Assembly: GCF_020404745.1 (NCBI RefSeq) | Contig: NZ_JAIZAP010000019.1 | Location: 1-64,000, forward strand | Reading direction: 5' to 3' | DNA: 64,000 nt | Source: Aquibacillus saliphilus | Lineage (GTDB): Bacteria > Bacillota > Bacilli > Bacillales > Amphibacillaceae | Part shown: one piece after another, positions 1-8,374 of the stretch | Layout of the letters: every line of letters starts with the position of its first letter | How positions within the stretch are numbered: position 1 is the stretch's first letter | Made by a program: the position numbers and the translations under genes | Notes under the pieces: model-generated | The model's database searches: none | What the model was told of the DNA's origin: nothing | The model's input: the letters and a program-made list of their open reading frames with translations, nothing else

Positions 1-158
1 TGATCTCGAACCTCTGTTTCATATTTATTCATCCAACTTCGAAGCGTTTTGCGGTCAACTCCAGCAGCTTGTGCTGTGCTCGCATATTTGTTCGTTTCTA
101 ACGCCATTCGGACATAACGTTTTTTTAGATCCTCAATGATTTCTGCTTCTCTTGGCAT
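1..158 (-). CDS. Helix-turn-helix protein, transposase-like, partial at window edge
   Basis: The gene runs leftward off the window edge, so only about the first 52 residues are visible. It starts at an ATG (158 on the minus strand) preceded by GGTGGTGATA. The visible residues MPREAEIIEDLKKRY begin a basic segment, followed by a helix-turn-helix of the AQAAGVDRKTLRSWM type, as in the DNA-binding end of IS-type transposases and related proteins. What follows is outside the window, so an intact insertion sequence cannot be claimed. The ATCGATT/AATCGAT pair upstream (about 174-217) could be part of an element end or a regulatory site, but this is only a guess. Confidence 0.5.
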   Translation of the reverse strand, partial: MPREAEIIEDLKKRYVRMALETNKYASTAQAAGVDRKTLRSWMNKYETEVRD

Positions 159-249
159 CTTATCACCACCTTTATCGATTGATTTTTTATTAAAATCATT
201 CTACTCTTAATCGATTTAGGTGTCCAAAGGAATAAGGGGGCTTAAAAGA

Positions 250-317
250 ATGAGCAAAGATTCGCCCCAAACTCGCACCTTTTCGCCTTTATCGCTATTT
301 GGCCTCTAGACAGTTAT
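250..317. repeat. 21-bp-period repeat, locus 1 (two units)
   Basis: Two (A/T)TTCGCC cores lie exactly 21 bp apart at 260 and 281. The surrounding 60 or so bases closely resemble 31460-31515. This is the shortest of three loci of the same family; the others are at 16064-16175 (opposite strand) and 31385-31496. Confidence 0.75.
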
Positions 318-320
318 AAA

Positions 321-485
321 TTATTTTAGCTTGGTAACAACATCCGTTAATGCAGTAATGGAACCGACATTACCAGAAAATACTTTTGGAATAGTCCTCT
401 CATCATCTGTCTTTCAAACAGAAATACCTGGTGCGATTTGACCGCAGTTGTGGGGTATTCTATAGTTTGCATTCAAAAACAACAA
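321..485 (-). pseudogene. Unidentified decayed coding fragment
   Basis: On the minus strand a frame ending at TAA 321-323 reads like protein (for example IPHNCGQIAPGISV, then VGSITALTDVVTKLK) with one internal stop and no start codon. It may be the C-terminal end of a lost gene. I do not recognise the family. The remainder of the 159-731 gap holds the 21-bp repeat and, at its right end, the sugar-operon promoter and operators. Confidence 0.3.
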
Positions 486-590
486 ATATTTTCGGTGGGA
501 CGAGTAATCGCAGTCCCAATAGTTTAGTAAACTTCCTTTATTTTATATAAATGAAGCTAAGTAAGTCAATTTTTGTCGAAAGATAAACAA

Positions 591-619
591 TTGACGGAAT
601 ATTAAATATATTATACTAT
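591..619 (+). promoter_or_regulatory. Probable sigma-A promoter of the sugar operon
   Basis: TTGACG at 591-596 and TACTAT at 614-619 are separated by 17 bp. Operator 1 begins only 3 bp after the -10 box, so a bound repressor would cover the start of transcription. Confidence 0.55.
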
Positions 620-621
620 AT

Positions 622-637
622 ATGTAACGGATTACAT
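622..637. promoter_or_regulatory. Operator 1, 16-bp palindrome ATGTAACGGATTACAT
   Basis: The six-base arms ATGTAA/TTACAT are perfect and flank CGGA. This is the form of LacI/GalR-family operators, with one mismatch from the CcpA cre consensus. It sits directly downstream of the -10 box. Confidence 0.6.
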
Positions 638-695
638 ACTTATTTTTATAATTAATGTTGTTGTTAAACTAGTTATAACTATTTTATCTGAAAAT

Positions 696-711
696 ATGTA
701 ATCTATTACAT
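696..711. promoter_or_regulatory. Operator 2, 16-bp palindrome ATGTAATCTATTACAT
   Basis: It has the same ATGTAA/TTACAT arms as operator 1, with its centre 74 bp further on (about seven helical turns), just before the ribosome-binding site. A pair of phased sites suggests cooperative binding or looping by a dimeric regulator. No intact LacI-type gene lies in the window. Confidence 0.6.
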
Positions 712-731
712 TTTTTGACGGGAGGGTTGGC

Positions 732-1532
732 ATGTTAAAACAGCTTGCGATTAATTCTAATACGTATCACGGTTACTCTTTGGAGGATGCAGTAAAAGGA
801 GCAAGTGATGCAGGATTCACAAGAATCGAATTGGCTGCAGTGAAAGACCATACCGCTCATGTTTTACCAGACATGTCGCAGCAACAACTTGATGACATTA
901 AAGCATTGCTTCTGGATTATGAGATGACTTGTGTAGGGATTGGTGCACACAGTAATGTGATGACAGAAGAAGGAATAGCGAATTTACTTAAAAGCATTGA
1001 CCTTGCAGTCTGGTTTGATTGTACGTATGTCGTAACAGCAACAGGTGATGCGCATGGCGATAAAGATGTGATTGAGGATGAAACGCTATTAGCCAGAAAC
1101 CTAGAACCGATTATCGAAAAGTGTGAGAGGTTAAATAAGGTACTTGTACTTGAAACACACGGAAATAACTATGCAACAGGTGCTAGTTTGAAAAAATTAG
1201 CCAAACGACTAAATGATCGAGTCAAAATAAATTACGATACCGGTAATGTGATTATGTATGGCAATATCTTGCCTTACGATGACTTAGAAGCTTCTGTTGA
1301 TTACGTTGAATTCATTCATTTAAAGGATAAGCTTGGTCCATTTAATGAATGGAACTTTCCAGCAATTGGAGACGGGGAGTTAGATTACGGTAAATTATTT
1401 AAAACGCTTGAAAAAGCAAATTACAAGGGTCCAATTAGTGTTGAGGTCGAATTCACCCCAAAAGGCCCCGCAGACCTTGATGAAGTAAATAATTCTGTGA
1501 AAAGATCCTTCAACTATCTTCAAAACTATTAA
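732..1532 (+). CDS. Sugar phosphate isomerase/epimerase (TIM barrel)
   Basis: This 266-residue protein belongs to the xylose-isomerase-like TIM-barrel family (AP endonuclease 2 fold; IolE, IolH and tagatose-epimerase relatives). It probably isomerises or epimerises a keto-sugar or polyol intermediate in the cytoplasm with a divalent metal. Supporting motifs are FTRIELAAVKDH near residues 29-40, the metal-site-like VLETHGNN near 140, KINYDTGNV near 166, FIHLKDK near 194, and GDGELDYGKL followed by ISVEVEF near the end. A GGGAGG ribosome site lies just upstream of ATG 732. It is the first gene of an operon and is followed 18 bp later by a dehydrogenase. The substrate cannot be read from sequence. 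Confidence 0.85.
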   Translation: MLKQLAINSNTYHGYSLEDAVKGASDAGFTRIELAAVKDHTAHVLPDMSQQQLDDIKALLLDYEMTCVGIGAHSNVMTEEGIANLLKSIDLAVWFDCTYVVTATGDAHGDKDVIEDETLLARNLEPIIEKCERLNKVLVLETHGNNYATGASLKKLAKRLNDRVKINYDTGNVIMYGNILPYDDLEASVDYVEFIHLKDKLGPFNEWNFPAIGDGELDYGKLFKTLEKANYKGPISVEVEFTPKGPADLDEVNNSVKRSFNYLQNY

Positions 1533-1550
1533 GTTGGAAGGAGGCAGTAA

Positions 1551-2546
1551 ATGAAGAAGATTGGGCTAGTTGGCTTAGGCTTTATCGGTAAAACTCACTT
1601 AGATGCGTATCAGCGAATTGAAAATAGCCAGGTAACTGTAATCTGCACAAGAAGTGAAGTTGACCAGGAAATAATAAGTAATTACAAGGGCTCGTTTGTG
1701 ACAGACTATGATACGTTACTTAGTAATAAGGAAATAGACGTCATTGATATTTGCTTACCGACCTATTTACATGAGGAATATATTATCAAGGCAGCAAAGG
1801 CTGGGAAAGATATCATTTGTGAAAAACCATTGACCTTAACGGTTGAATCAGCAAATCGAATCGTTAATGAAGTAAGTAAACATCAAGTGAACTTATTTGT
1901 CGGGCATCTGCTACGGTTTTGGCCAGAGTATCAGCTGATAAAATCATATAGTGAAAGCGACAAATTAAAAGATATCGAAATCGTTCATGCCAAACGGTTA
2001 AGTCAAGTACCTAAATGGAGTAGTTGGTTTCAACATCCAGAAAAAAGTGGTGGTGCCCTGTTTGATCTTCATATTCATGATATTGATTTCGTCTATTATT
2101 TACTCGGTGAGGTTGATTCTGTTTATGCGGTTGGAAACAAAAACAAGTACGGTGCATGGGACCATGTGATGACTACACTATCATTTAAAAATGGCAGTAA
2201 AGCATTTGTCGAAGCATCAGGGCGAATGCCGTTGGGATACCCGTTCACGATTGGCTTTAGGGCACAAGCGAATCAAAGTACACTTGATTTTAATGTGATT
2301 GCTGGAGAGAACATTGAGAATCTTGATCAGAGTGATCATTCATTTATTTACTATACTGATGAGCAAAAATCTTCGGTTGAAATCGACAAAGGCGATGCAT
2401 TCGAAAATGAACTTGACTATTTTGTGGATTGCTTAGAAACAGGCCGTAACAACAGTGTGATTCCGCTTGATGAGGTCGTTTATACGTTGGAGTTGTTAAA
2501 TGCAATCAAGAGCTCCTTGGAAACCAAGCGAGAAGTTTTTGTTTAG
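1551..2546 (+). CDS. Gfo/Idh/MocA family NAD(P)-dependent oxidoreductase
   Basis: A 331-residue protein with an N-terminal Rossmann fold (IGLVGLGFIGKTHLDAY, residues 4-20) and the family signature ICEKPLTLT near 95-103, whose EKP lysine is usually catalytic. The C-terminal half carries HIHDIDFVYYLLG, the family's catalytic His/Asp region. Such enzymes oxidise cyclic polyols or sugars such as inositols at a ring hydroxyl. The start follows GGAAGGAGG closely. The pairing with the upstream isomerase and a downstream sugar importer points to a two-step conversion of an imported sugar or inositol. Confidence 0.88.
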   Translation: MKKIGLVGLGFIGKTHLDAYQRIENSQVTVICTRSEVDQEIISNYKGSFVTDYDTLLSNKEIDVIDICLPTYLHEEYIIKAAKAGKDIICEKPLTLTVESANRIVNEVSKHQVNLFVGHLLRFWPEYQLIKSYSESDKLKDIEIVHAKRLSQVPKWSSWFQHPEKSGGALFDLHIHDIDFVYYLLGEVDSVYAVGNKNKYGAWDHVMTTLSFKNGSKAFVEASGRMPLGYPFTIGFRAQANQSTLDFNVIAGENIENLDQSDHSFIYYTDEQKSSVEIDKGDAFENELDYFVDCLETGRNNSVIPLDEVVYTLELLNAIKSSLETKREVFV

Positions 2547-2687
2547 TAGGTAAGTGTGGAGGCGCAGTGTTAGACATGTGTGAAGAATTTTTACGCTACT
2601 ACAAAATTTACGAATTACTAATCTATAAATAGATTATATATAAGGAAGAACTTGGATGATAATTTCAAGTCATTTTATAGCTAATTA

Positions 2688-2701
2688 TGAAAGCGCTTTT
2701 A
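2688..2701. promoter_or_regulatory. cre-like CcpA site upstream of the binding-protein gene
   Basis: TGAAAGCGCTTTTA matches the catabolite-responsive element consensus at all but one fixed position and contains the palindrome AAAGCGCTTT. It lies in the 285-bp gap before the ABC transporter genes, which suggests a separate, glucose-repressed promoter there. I see no gene in this gap. Confidence 0.55.
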
Positions 2702-2831
2702 TAAAAAGACATAATTTGTCCAAGTGAAGCATACGTATATTAGGTGGATAAGCTTTAACAATTTTACAGAGATTTTACTGGAGGTTTCAATGGCATTATA
2801 GTTTCAAACAAATAAATAGGGGGTTCTTTTA

Positions 2832-3872
2832 ATGAAAAAAGCTTTATTTTTAGTTATGTTACTCGCATTGTTCATGGTACCAGTTCTTAGTGCATGTGGT
2901 GCAGATGAGACAGCAAGTGATGATACAAGTAACGATTCAGAAGATACTACTGAAACTGAAACGGATACAGACGCGGAGGCAGAAACTGATGCAGATGCAG
3001 ATGAAAGTGCTGAAAAACGAAAGATTGGTATTCTAGCCCCGGCTGTTACACACGGTTGGGTAGCGGCAGTTGCTTACCATGCTGAAGCACGTGCTGAGGA
3101 ACTGTCCGACGAGATTGATTACCAGATTCAAACAAGTACGAATGCGGAAGAAATGACCGCACAATTGGATGACTTGATGACATGGGGAGCGGAGGCTATT
3201 GTCGCATTTCCACAGTGGGAAGGTATGGAAGTTCCGATTCAGGCGGCACTTGATGCTGGTATTGAGGTAGTAAACTTTGATATTGCAATCGAAGCTGACG
3301 GTGTTTACCGTGTTTCTGGAGACAACGAGGACATGGGGGTTCAAGGAGCCAAGTATATCGTAGACAAGATTGGTACAGAAGGTAATGTTGCTGTACTAGA
3401 AGTTCCTTCTGCGGGTTCCGTTTCTGAGTTAAGATTAAAAGGTTTTGTTGAGACGATGGAAGAAATCGCGCCTGATATGAATCTTCTTACTTATGCGACA
3501 CAGTTTACGCGAGAAGATGGCTTGAAGGATTTTGCTGATATTTTAACAAGTAATGATCAGATTGACGCAGTTTACTCAATGGATGACGAAACTTCTATCG
3601 GTGTACTACAAGCGATCAGAGAAGCAGGTAGAGATGATGTTCAGGTGGTAACTGGTGGTGGCGGTATGCAGGAGTACTTCAATATGATGCCTGAAAATGA
3701 GGATATCTGGATTCAATCTGCAACCTACAGCCCAGCGATGGTTAAAGATGCTGTCGACGTAGCGCTTAAAGTCTTAAAAGGTGAAGAAGTTGAAGATGTG
3801 ACGATTATCCCGACAACTGTTGTCGATAGAGAAAATTATCAAGAATTCGCTGACGAAAACTCGCCGTACTAA
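2832..3872 (+). CDS. Sugar ABC transporter substrate-binding lipoprotein (RbsB type)
   Basis: A 346-residue extracellular binding protein. It has a lipoprotein signal peptide with lipobox LSAC at residues 19-22, then an unusually long, very acidic Asp/Glu/Thr/Ala linker (about 23-60), and a type I periplasmic-binding fold (Peripla_BP_4) beginning IGILAPAVTHGW. It captures a sugar or polyol and delivers it to the ATPase and permease encoded downstream. The acidic linker is in keeping with a salt-tolerant host. GGGGGTT precedes ATG 2832 at a suitable distance. The gene is followed by a hairpin that may limit readthrough into the transporter genes. Confidence 0.88.
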   Translation: MKKALFLVMLLALFMVPVLSACGADETASDDTSNDSEDTTETETDTDAEAETDADADESAEKRKIGILAPAVTHGWVAAVAYHAEARAEELSDEIDYQIQTSTNAEEMTAQLDDLMTWGAEAIVAFPQWEGMEVPIQAALDAGIEVVNFDIAIEADGVYRVSGDNEDMGVQGAKYIVDKIGTEGNVAVLEVPSAGSVSELRLKGFVETMEEIAPDMNLLTYATQFTREDGLKDFADILTSNDQIDAVYSMDDETSIGVLQAIREAGRDDVQVVTGGGGMQEYFNMMPENEDIWIQSATYSPAMVKDAVDVALKVLKGEEVEDVTIIPTTVVDRENYQEFADENSPY

Positions 3873-3898
3873 GTATTGTTTGAGGTTGGAAAGAAAAA

Positions 3899-3932
3899 AG
3901 AGAGGTTATGGCAAAGCTGTAGCCTCTCTTTT
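3899..3932 (+). terminator. Intercistronic hairpin (partial terminator)
   Basis: AGAGAGG (3899-3905) pairs with CCTCTCT (3923-3929), extended by TTA/TAG, followed by TTTT. It lies between the binding-protein gene and the ATPase gene, so it probably attenuates transcription and stabilises the upstream mRNA. It also argues against the TTG at 3876 as the ATPase start. Confidence 0.6.
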
Positions 3933-3956
3933 AATCAAATCTTTGGATGTGATTGC

Positions 3957-5444
3957 ATGATAATTGAGATGAACAGTATTAGGAAGTCCTTTGGAAGTAA
4001 TGATGTGCTAAAAGATGTATCGTTGTCACTTGAAGGCGGTGAAATATGCGCGTTGTTAGGAGAAAATGGTGCTGGAAAATCAACACTAATGAACATACTT
4101 GGCGGAGTCCATCAAATGGATCAAGGTTCGATTACTATTGACGGCAAATCACAGCAGTTCAGCACCCCAGCGCAATCGCAGGAAGCGGGAATTGCATTCA
4201 TTCATCAGGAACTGAATTTGATCAACGATTTACCAATCTATGAAAATATGTTCTTAGGTAGAGAAATTAAAACAAAACGAGGAAGCCTTGATCTAGAAAG
4301 AATGTTTCAAGAAACAAAAGAGATGTTTGAGAAAATGAACGTTGATTTAGATCCAAAAACGATGGTTCGCGATCTTGATTCTTCCTATAAACAAATCGTT
4401 GAAATATGCCGAGCGATGATGACGAATGCATCCATCATCATTATGGATGAGCCAACCACTTCCTTAACTGACCGCGAAATTGAACGTGTATTTACGATGA
4501 TGAAAACGATGAAGGATCACAATGTTGGTATCATTTTTATCTCTCATAAGTTGAATGAGGTCTTGCAAGTTTGCGACAGGTACCTTGTGCTTCGAGACGG
4601 AAACCTGGTAGCAGAAGGAAACGTTAGTGAAGTAACGACGAACGACCTCGCGCATTTTATGGTGGGCTATAATGTCAGAACGGAATCGTTGCTAAGAGAG
4701 AAGGAATTAGGAGAAGAGGTCTTATCGGTAGAGGCACTTACATACAATCATACTTTTAAAGATATTAATTTTTCCGTCAAAGCGGGTGAAGTTGTCGGAG
4801 TTACCGGACTGCTTGGCGATGGTCGTAGTGAACTGTTTCAATCGATTTTCGGGGCAGATGATATTTCATCTGGAAAAATATATTTAAATGAAAAGGAAGT
4901 AAAAATAACTAGTACGACACAGGCGATAAATGAAGGAATTGCCTATCTACCGCGTAATCGGAAAGAAAATGCAATCATTGGCGATATGGATATCATGGAG
5001 AACGCATCGATTGTCACTTGGCCTAAATTTTCAAAACGAGGTGTGATTGACCAGAAAAAACAACAGGACACGTTTGAAAAACAACGCAAAACATTACGAT
5101 TGAAAATGGGAAAGCTGACCGACAGTATCACGAGTCTTTCTGGTGGAAATCAGCAAAAGGTAGTCTTAGCTAAATGGTTAGCATCGAATCCGAAACTGCT
5201 AATCTTAGACAATCCCACCCAAGGTGTCGATGTGGGAGCAAAAGAAGACATTTATGACATTATTTTGAAACTTGCTGATGAAAATATTGCAATCGTCGTG
5301 CTTTCAAGTGAAGCGCATGAAATCATCCGCGTATGTGACCGTGCGCTTGTCATGTATCACGGAGTTATTCAAGGAGAAGTCAAAAAAGAGACAATGAATG
5401 AGCATAATATCATGAGTCTTGCTACTGGTGGGCAACTGACTTAG
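3957..5444 (+). CDS. Sugar ABC transporter ATP-binding protein (RbsA/MglA type)
   Basis: About 495 residues with two fused nucleotide-binding domains, typical of ribose/galactose importers. Domain 1 has Walker A GENGAGKST, Walker B IIIMDEPT and the switch HKL. Domain 2 has the usual degenerate P-loop LLGDGRSEL, signature SLSGGNQQK and LLILDNPTQGVDVG. The frame is open back to a TTG at 3876, but that start would lie on the intercistronic hairpin and add 27 residues with no homology. ATG 3957 (MIIEMNSIRKSFG) or ATG 3969 is more likely, although the ribosome site is weak. It works with the permease that starts 21 bp downstream. Confidence 0.9.
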   Translation: MIIEMNSIRKSFGSNDVLKDVSLSLEGGEICALLGENGAGKSTLMNILGGVHQMDQGSITIDGKSQQFSTPAQSQEAGIAFIHQELNLINDLPIYENMFLGREIKTKRGSLDLERMFQETKEMFEKMNVDLDPKTMVRDLDSSYKQIVEICRAMMTNASIIIMDEPTTSLTDREIERVFTMMKTMKDHNVGIIFISHKLNEVLQVCDRYLVLRDGNLVAEGNVSEVTTNDLAHFMVGYNVRTESLLREKELGEEVLSVEALTYNHTFKDINFSVKAGEVVGVTGLLGDGRSELFQSIFGADDISSGKIYLNEKEVKITSTTQAINEGIAYLPRNRKENAIIGDMDIMENASIVTWPKFSKRGVIDQKKQQDTFEKQRKTLRLKMGKLTDSITSLSGGNQQKVVLAKWLASNPKLLILDNPTQGVDVGAKEDIYDIILKLADENIAIVVLSSEAHEIIRVCDRALVMYHGVIQGEVKKETMNEHNIMSLATGGQLT

Positions 5445-5465
5445 GTAAGGGAGAGAAAACCAATT

Positions 5466-6527
5466 ATGGAAATGAAGCCGGTTAACAATACCAGTCTAAA
5501 AAATAATAAAAACTTTTTTGCATGGTTTAAATATAAATGGTCGAATGAACCACTTTTTAGTACAGCAATTGCACTGATAATTATGGTTATATTACAAACG
5601 TTAGTACTGGGTTTTGATTATGATTCAGTTGGTAGTTGGTTTCAATCCTGGACCAATAACTGGATTAATATCTTAAGAAATAATGCGGGTATTGGAATTG
5701 TCGCTCTTGGGATGACTTTTGTAATTATGACTGGCGGGATTGATCTAGCGGTCGGTTCCACTTTGGTTGCAACAGGTGCTTTTGCGATGTTGCTGCTTGA
5801 CACTGGCACAAGAGGGTTACTGGGCATGGTAGGAATGTCAGGGCTCCCGGCCTTTGTTGTTACGGTTATCTTAGTGCTACTATTTGGCTATTTGTTAGGG
5901 TCACTAATAGGCGTATCCATTACAAAAGGTAAGGTTCCCCCATTCATCGCCACATTGGCGGCGATGATGATTTTTAGAAGTGTTACACAGCATTTCACAC
6001 AGGGGTATAATACGACTGTCCCTGCCGAGTTTCTGCAGATTGCTAGTTTTAGAATGGGAGATTATATGATTATGCCTATTATTTATTGGGCGATCATTGC
6101 TTATATTCTTTACTACGTGTCCAAGCGAACCACGTTTGGTAGGCAAATCATTGCTGTCGGATCGAATGAACGAGCGGCAAAACTATCTGGTGTCAATGTC
6201 GAAAAAGTTAAGGTTCGGGTTTATGCGCTAATGGGACTCCTTGTTTCGATTGCAGCTATTATCCAAGTTTCTCGGATTGGTTCGATGGACTTTTCAAATG
6301 CTGGAAGGGGAATGGAAATGGATGCGATAGCCGCAGCTGTCGTGGGCGGAACCAGTATGAGTGGTGGACGAGGATTTATCCTAGGAACCGTCTATGGCAT
6401 GTTGATCATCGCCGTTATGAACAACCTACTTAATCTATTCGGGGTGCCACCGTTCCTAAGGGAAGCATTTAAGGGCTTGATTGTAATTGCTGCTGTACTA
6501 TTGCAGAAAAAAGAGAAGACTTCTTAG
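5466..6527 (+). CDS. Sugar ABC transporter permease (RbsC type)
   Basis: A 353-residue integral membrane protein with about 8-10 hydrophobic segments and the family motifs GIDLAVGST (residues 90-98), SNERAAKLSGVN and AAVVGGTSMSGGRG. It forms the membrane channel of the RbsBAC-type importer. The start ATG follows GGGAGAG. The N-terminus (about 30 residues) is cytosolic and polar. It is the last gene of the operon, which ends at a strong terminator 30 bp later. Confidence 0.9.
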   Translation: MEMKPVNNTSLKNNKNFFAWFKYKWSNEPLFSTAIALIIMVILQTLVLGFDYDSVGSWFQSWTNNWINILRNNAGIGIVALGMTFVIMTGGIDLAVGSTLVATGAFAMLLLDTGTRGLLGMVGMSGLPAFVVTVILVLLFGYLLGSLIGVSITKGKVPPFIATLAAMMIFRSVTQHFTQGYNTTVPAEFLQIASFRMGDYMIMPIIYWAIIAYILYYVSKRTTFGRQIIAVGSNERAAKLSGVNVEKVKVRVYALMGLLVSIAAIIQVSRIGSMDFSNAGRGMEMDAIAAAVVGGTSMSGGRGFILGTVYGMLIIAVMNNLLNLFGVPPFLREAFKGLIVIAAVLLQKKEKTS

Positions 6528-6556
6528 GTGCTAAATAAATAGTTTAATTGAATAAG

Positions 6557-6594
6557 AAAAGTAGTGCGAATACGATGTTTCGCACTACTTTTTT
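6557..6594 (+). terminator. Rho-independent terminator of the sugar operon
   Basis: A 14-bp perfect stem (AAAAGTAGTGCGAA with TTCGCACTACTTTT) and a T-run ending at 6594. Confidence 0.9.
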
Positions 6595-6706
6595 AACATT
6601 TAATGACTTTAAAACAAGAAAGACACTGAATGTATTATTGACGGTCTCCTTAGGCATTCCATTATTGTTAAATGTTTTATAACTCGTAGTTATTTATAAA
6701 ATAGTG

Positions 6707-6735
6707 TTGACATAAAATAATAAAAATTGTAACCT
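6707..6735 (+). promoter_or_regulatory. Probable sigma-A promoter of tcyP
   Basis: TTGACA at 6707-6712 and TAACCT at 6730-6735 with a 17-bp spacer, about 90 bp before the coding start. I see no T-box or SAM riboswitch in this leader. Confidence 0.5.
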
Positions 6736-6821
6736 AAATCTCAGTAAGTTAATCGGGATAATAAGGAATAGTTATTTTGGGGTTATAGGGTTATATAACA
6801 AATGATAGGGGGAAAGAAGAA

Positions 6822-8216
6822 ATGAATACTTTATTTATATTAGTTAATATCATTATCATGATCGCACTTATTGGTATTCTATTTTACATGCAAAAAAAGC
6901 ACGTTTCTTTTAGTAAGCGGGTATTTACAGGTTTGGGGCTGGGTATATTACTCGGAACTTTTTTACAACTTGCTTATCATGCTGACTCAGTAATTGTTGG
7001 TACAACGACCGATTGGATAAATATTGTCGGCAGAGGTTATGTAAGTTTGTTAATGATGATTGTTATTCCACTGATTATGGTGTCGATTATTCAATCGATT
7101 ATTAATTTGGAGAAATCAGCTGAATTAGGAAAAATGTCAGCTTGGATTATCGGTATTTTGGTTGCAACTGCAATGGCCGCAGCTCTCGTAGGTATTACTG
7201 CTGCTTCCGTATTTGATCTTGATGCTGGTCAAATAGAGGCTGGTGAAGCGGAAAGTGATCGAGGGCTTGCTTTGGAGGAACGATTAGGTTCCGTAGAAGA
7301 CATGTCAATCCCTCAACAAATACTAAGCTTTATTCCGAGTAATCCCTTTCAAGATATGACAGGTGCTCGTGCTACATCGACGATAGCAGTAGTAATCTTT
7401 TCTATGATTGTAGGTATTGCTGTTCTTGGTGTGCGTCGAAAACAACCAGAGCAAGCTGCTGTATTTGTCAATTGGGTTAATGCTGTCTATGCTGTAGTTA
7501 TGCGAATTGTGACAATGATTCTGCGCTTAACGCCATATGGTATTTTAGGTTTAATGGCTAATACAGTAGCTAGAACAGATGTGGCTGGAATTATCGAACT
7601 TGGTAAATTTGTTGGAGCATCTTATGTAGCGCTACTAGCTATGTTTATTATCCATTTAATTGTTATTGGGATATTTGGACTAAATCCATTAACATTCCTA
7701 CGTAAAGTATTACCTGTACTAGGTTTTGCTTTCACTTCTCGTTCGAGTGCTGGTACCATCCCACTTAATATCCAGGCGCAAAAGAATAGTTTAGGAGTTC
7801 ACGAGGGAATTGCCAATATGTCTGCATCATTTGGTGCTACGATTGGTCAAAATGGTTGCGCTGGAATTTATCCTGCGATGCTAGCAGTTATGATTGCTCC
7901 ATCACAAGGGATCGATCCACTCGCACCTGGATTTATTGTCCAGTTAGTTCTTATTATAGGAATTAGTTCGTTTGGTGTTGCTGGAGTTGGTGGCGGTGCT
8001 ACATTTGCAGCGTTAATTGTACTTTCGTCTATGAATCTACCAGTTGCTCTAGCCGGTCTACTCATTTCCGTCGAACCGTTAATTGACATGGGTCGTACAG
8101 CCTTGAATGTTAATGGTGCAATGCTATCTGGTACGTTAACATCCAGAATCATGAAGAAATTAAATTTAAATACGTTTAACAACCCTAAGGCAATCGAAAA
8201 GGAAACTAGCCTTTAG
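6822..8216 (+). CDS. tcyP: Sodium:L-cystine symporter TcyP
   Basis: At 464 residues it matches the length of Bacillus TcyP and shows the same N-terminus pattern (MNTLFILVNIIIM, then YMQKKHVSFSKRVFTGLGLG). It belongs to the dicarboxylate/amino acid:cation symporter family, with about eight membrane segments and the conserved substrate/sodium region SRSSAGTIPLNIQAQ and GATIGQNGCAGIYPAML. It imports cystine as a sulfur source. GGGGGAAAG precedes the ATG. It is monocistronic: its own promoter lies upstream and a bidirectional terminator downstream. Control by CymR would be expected from the family, but I cannot identify a CymR site with confidence. Confidence 0.92.
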   Translation: MNTLFILVNIIIMIALIGILFYMQKKHVSFSKRVFTGLGLGILLGTFLQLAYHADSVIVGTTTDWINIVGRGYVSLLMMIVIPLIMVSIIQSIINLEKSAELGKMSAWIIGILVATAMAAALVGITAASVFDLDAGQIEAGEAESDRGLALEERLGSVEDMSIPQQILSFIPSNPFQDMTGARATSTIAVVIFSMIVGIAVLGVRRKQPEQAAVFVNWVNAVYAVVMRIVTMILRLTPYGILGLMANTVARTDVAGIIELGKFVGASYVALLAMFIIHLIVIGIFGLNPLTFLRKVLPVLGFAFTSRSSAGTIPLNIQAQKNSLGVHEGIANMSASFGATIGQNGCAGIYPAMLAVMIAPSQGIDPLAPGFIVQLVLIIGISSFGVAGVGGGATFAALIVLSSMNLPVALAGLLISVEPLIDMGRTALNVNGAMLSGTLTSRIMKKLNLNTFNNPKAIEKETSL

Positions 8217-8323
8217 TGAAAGTTTCCTGCCTGTCACTACATGTTAGTTGATTGTGATTTAGATGGTTGATGGGTCTGCTAAATTCCCTGAATCAGTTAA
8301 ATAGAATGAGGGCAAATTAGATG

Positions 8324-8360
8324 AGAGGATGATAACTTTATAACGTTATCGTCCTCTTTT
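8324..8360. terminator. Bidirectional terminator between tcyP and the lipoprotein gene
   Basis: AGAGGATGATAAC (8324-8336) pairs with GTTATCGTCCTCT (8345-8357) with one mismatch near the middle, and is followed by TTTT. It lies between convergent genes. Confidence 0.85.
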
Positions 8361-8374
8361 GCGTTAGGAGAGAT

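Noticed and set aside
1-250. Complete insertion sequence at the left edge
   Set aside because: Only an HTH-coding start is visible; no second terminal repeat or catalytic DDE domain lies in the window.
3876-3956. Upstream TTG start for the RbsA-type ATPase
   Set aside because: It would place the N-terminus on the intercistronic hairpin and adds residues unlike the family.
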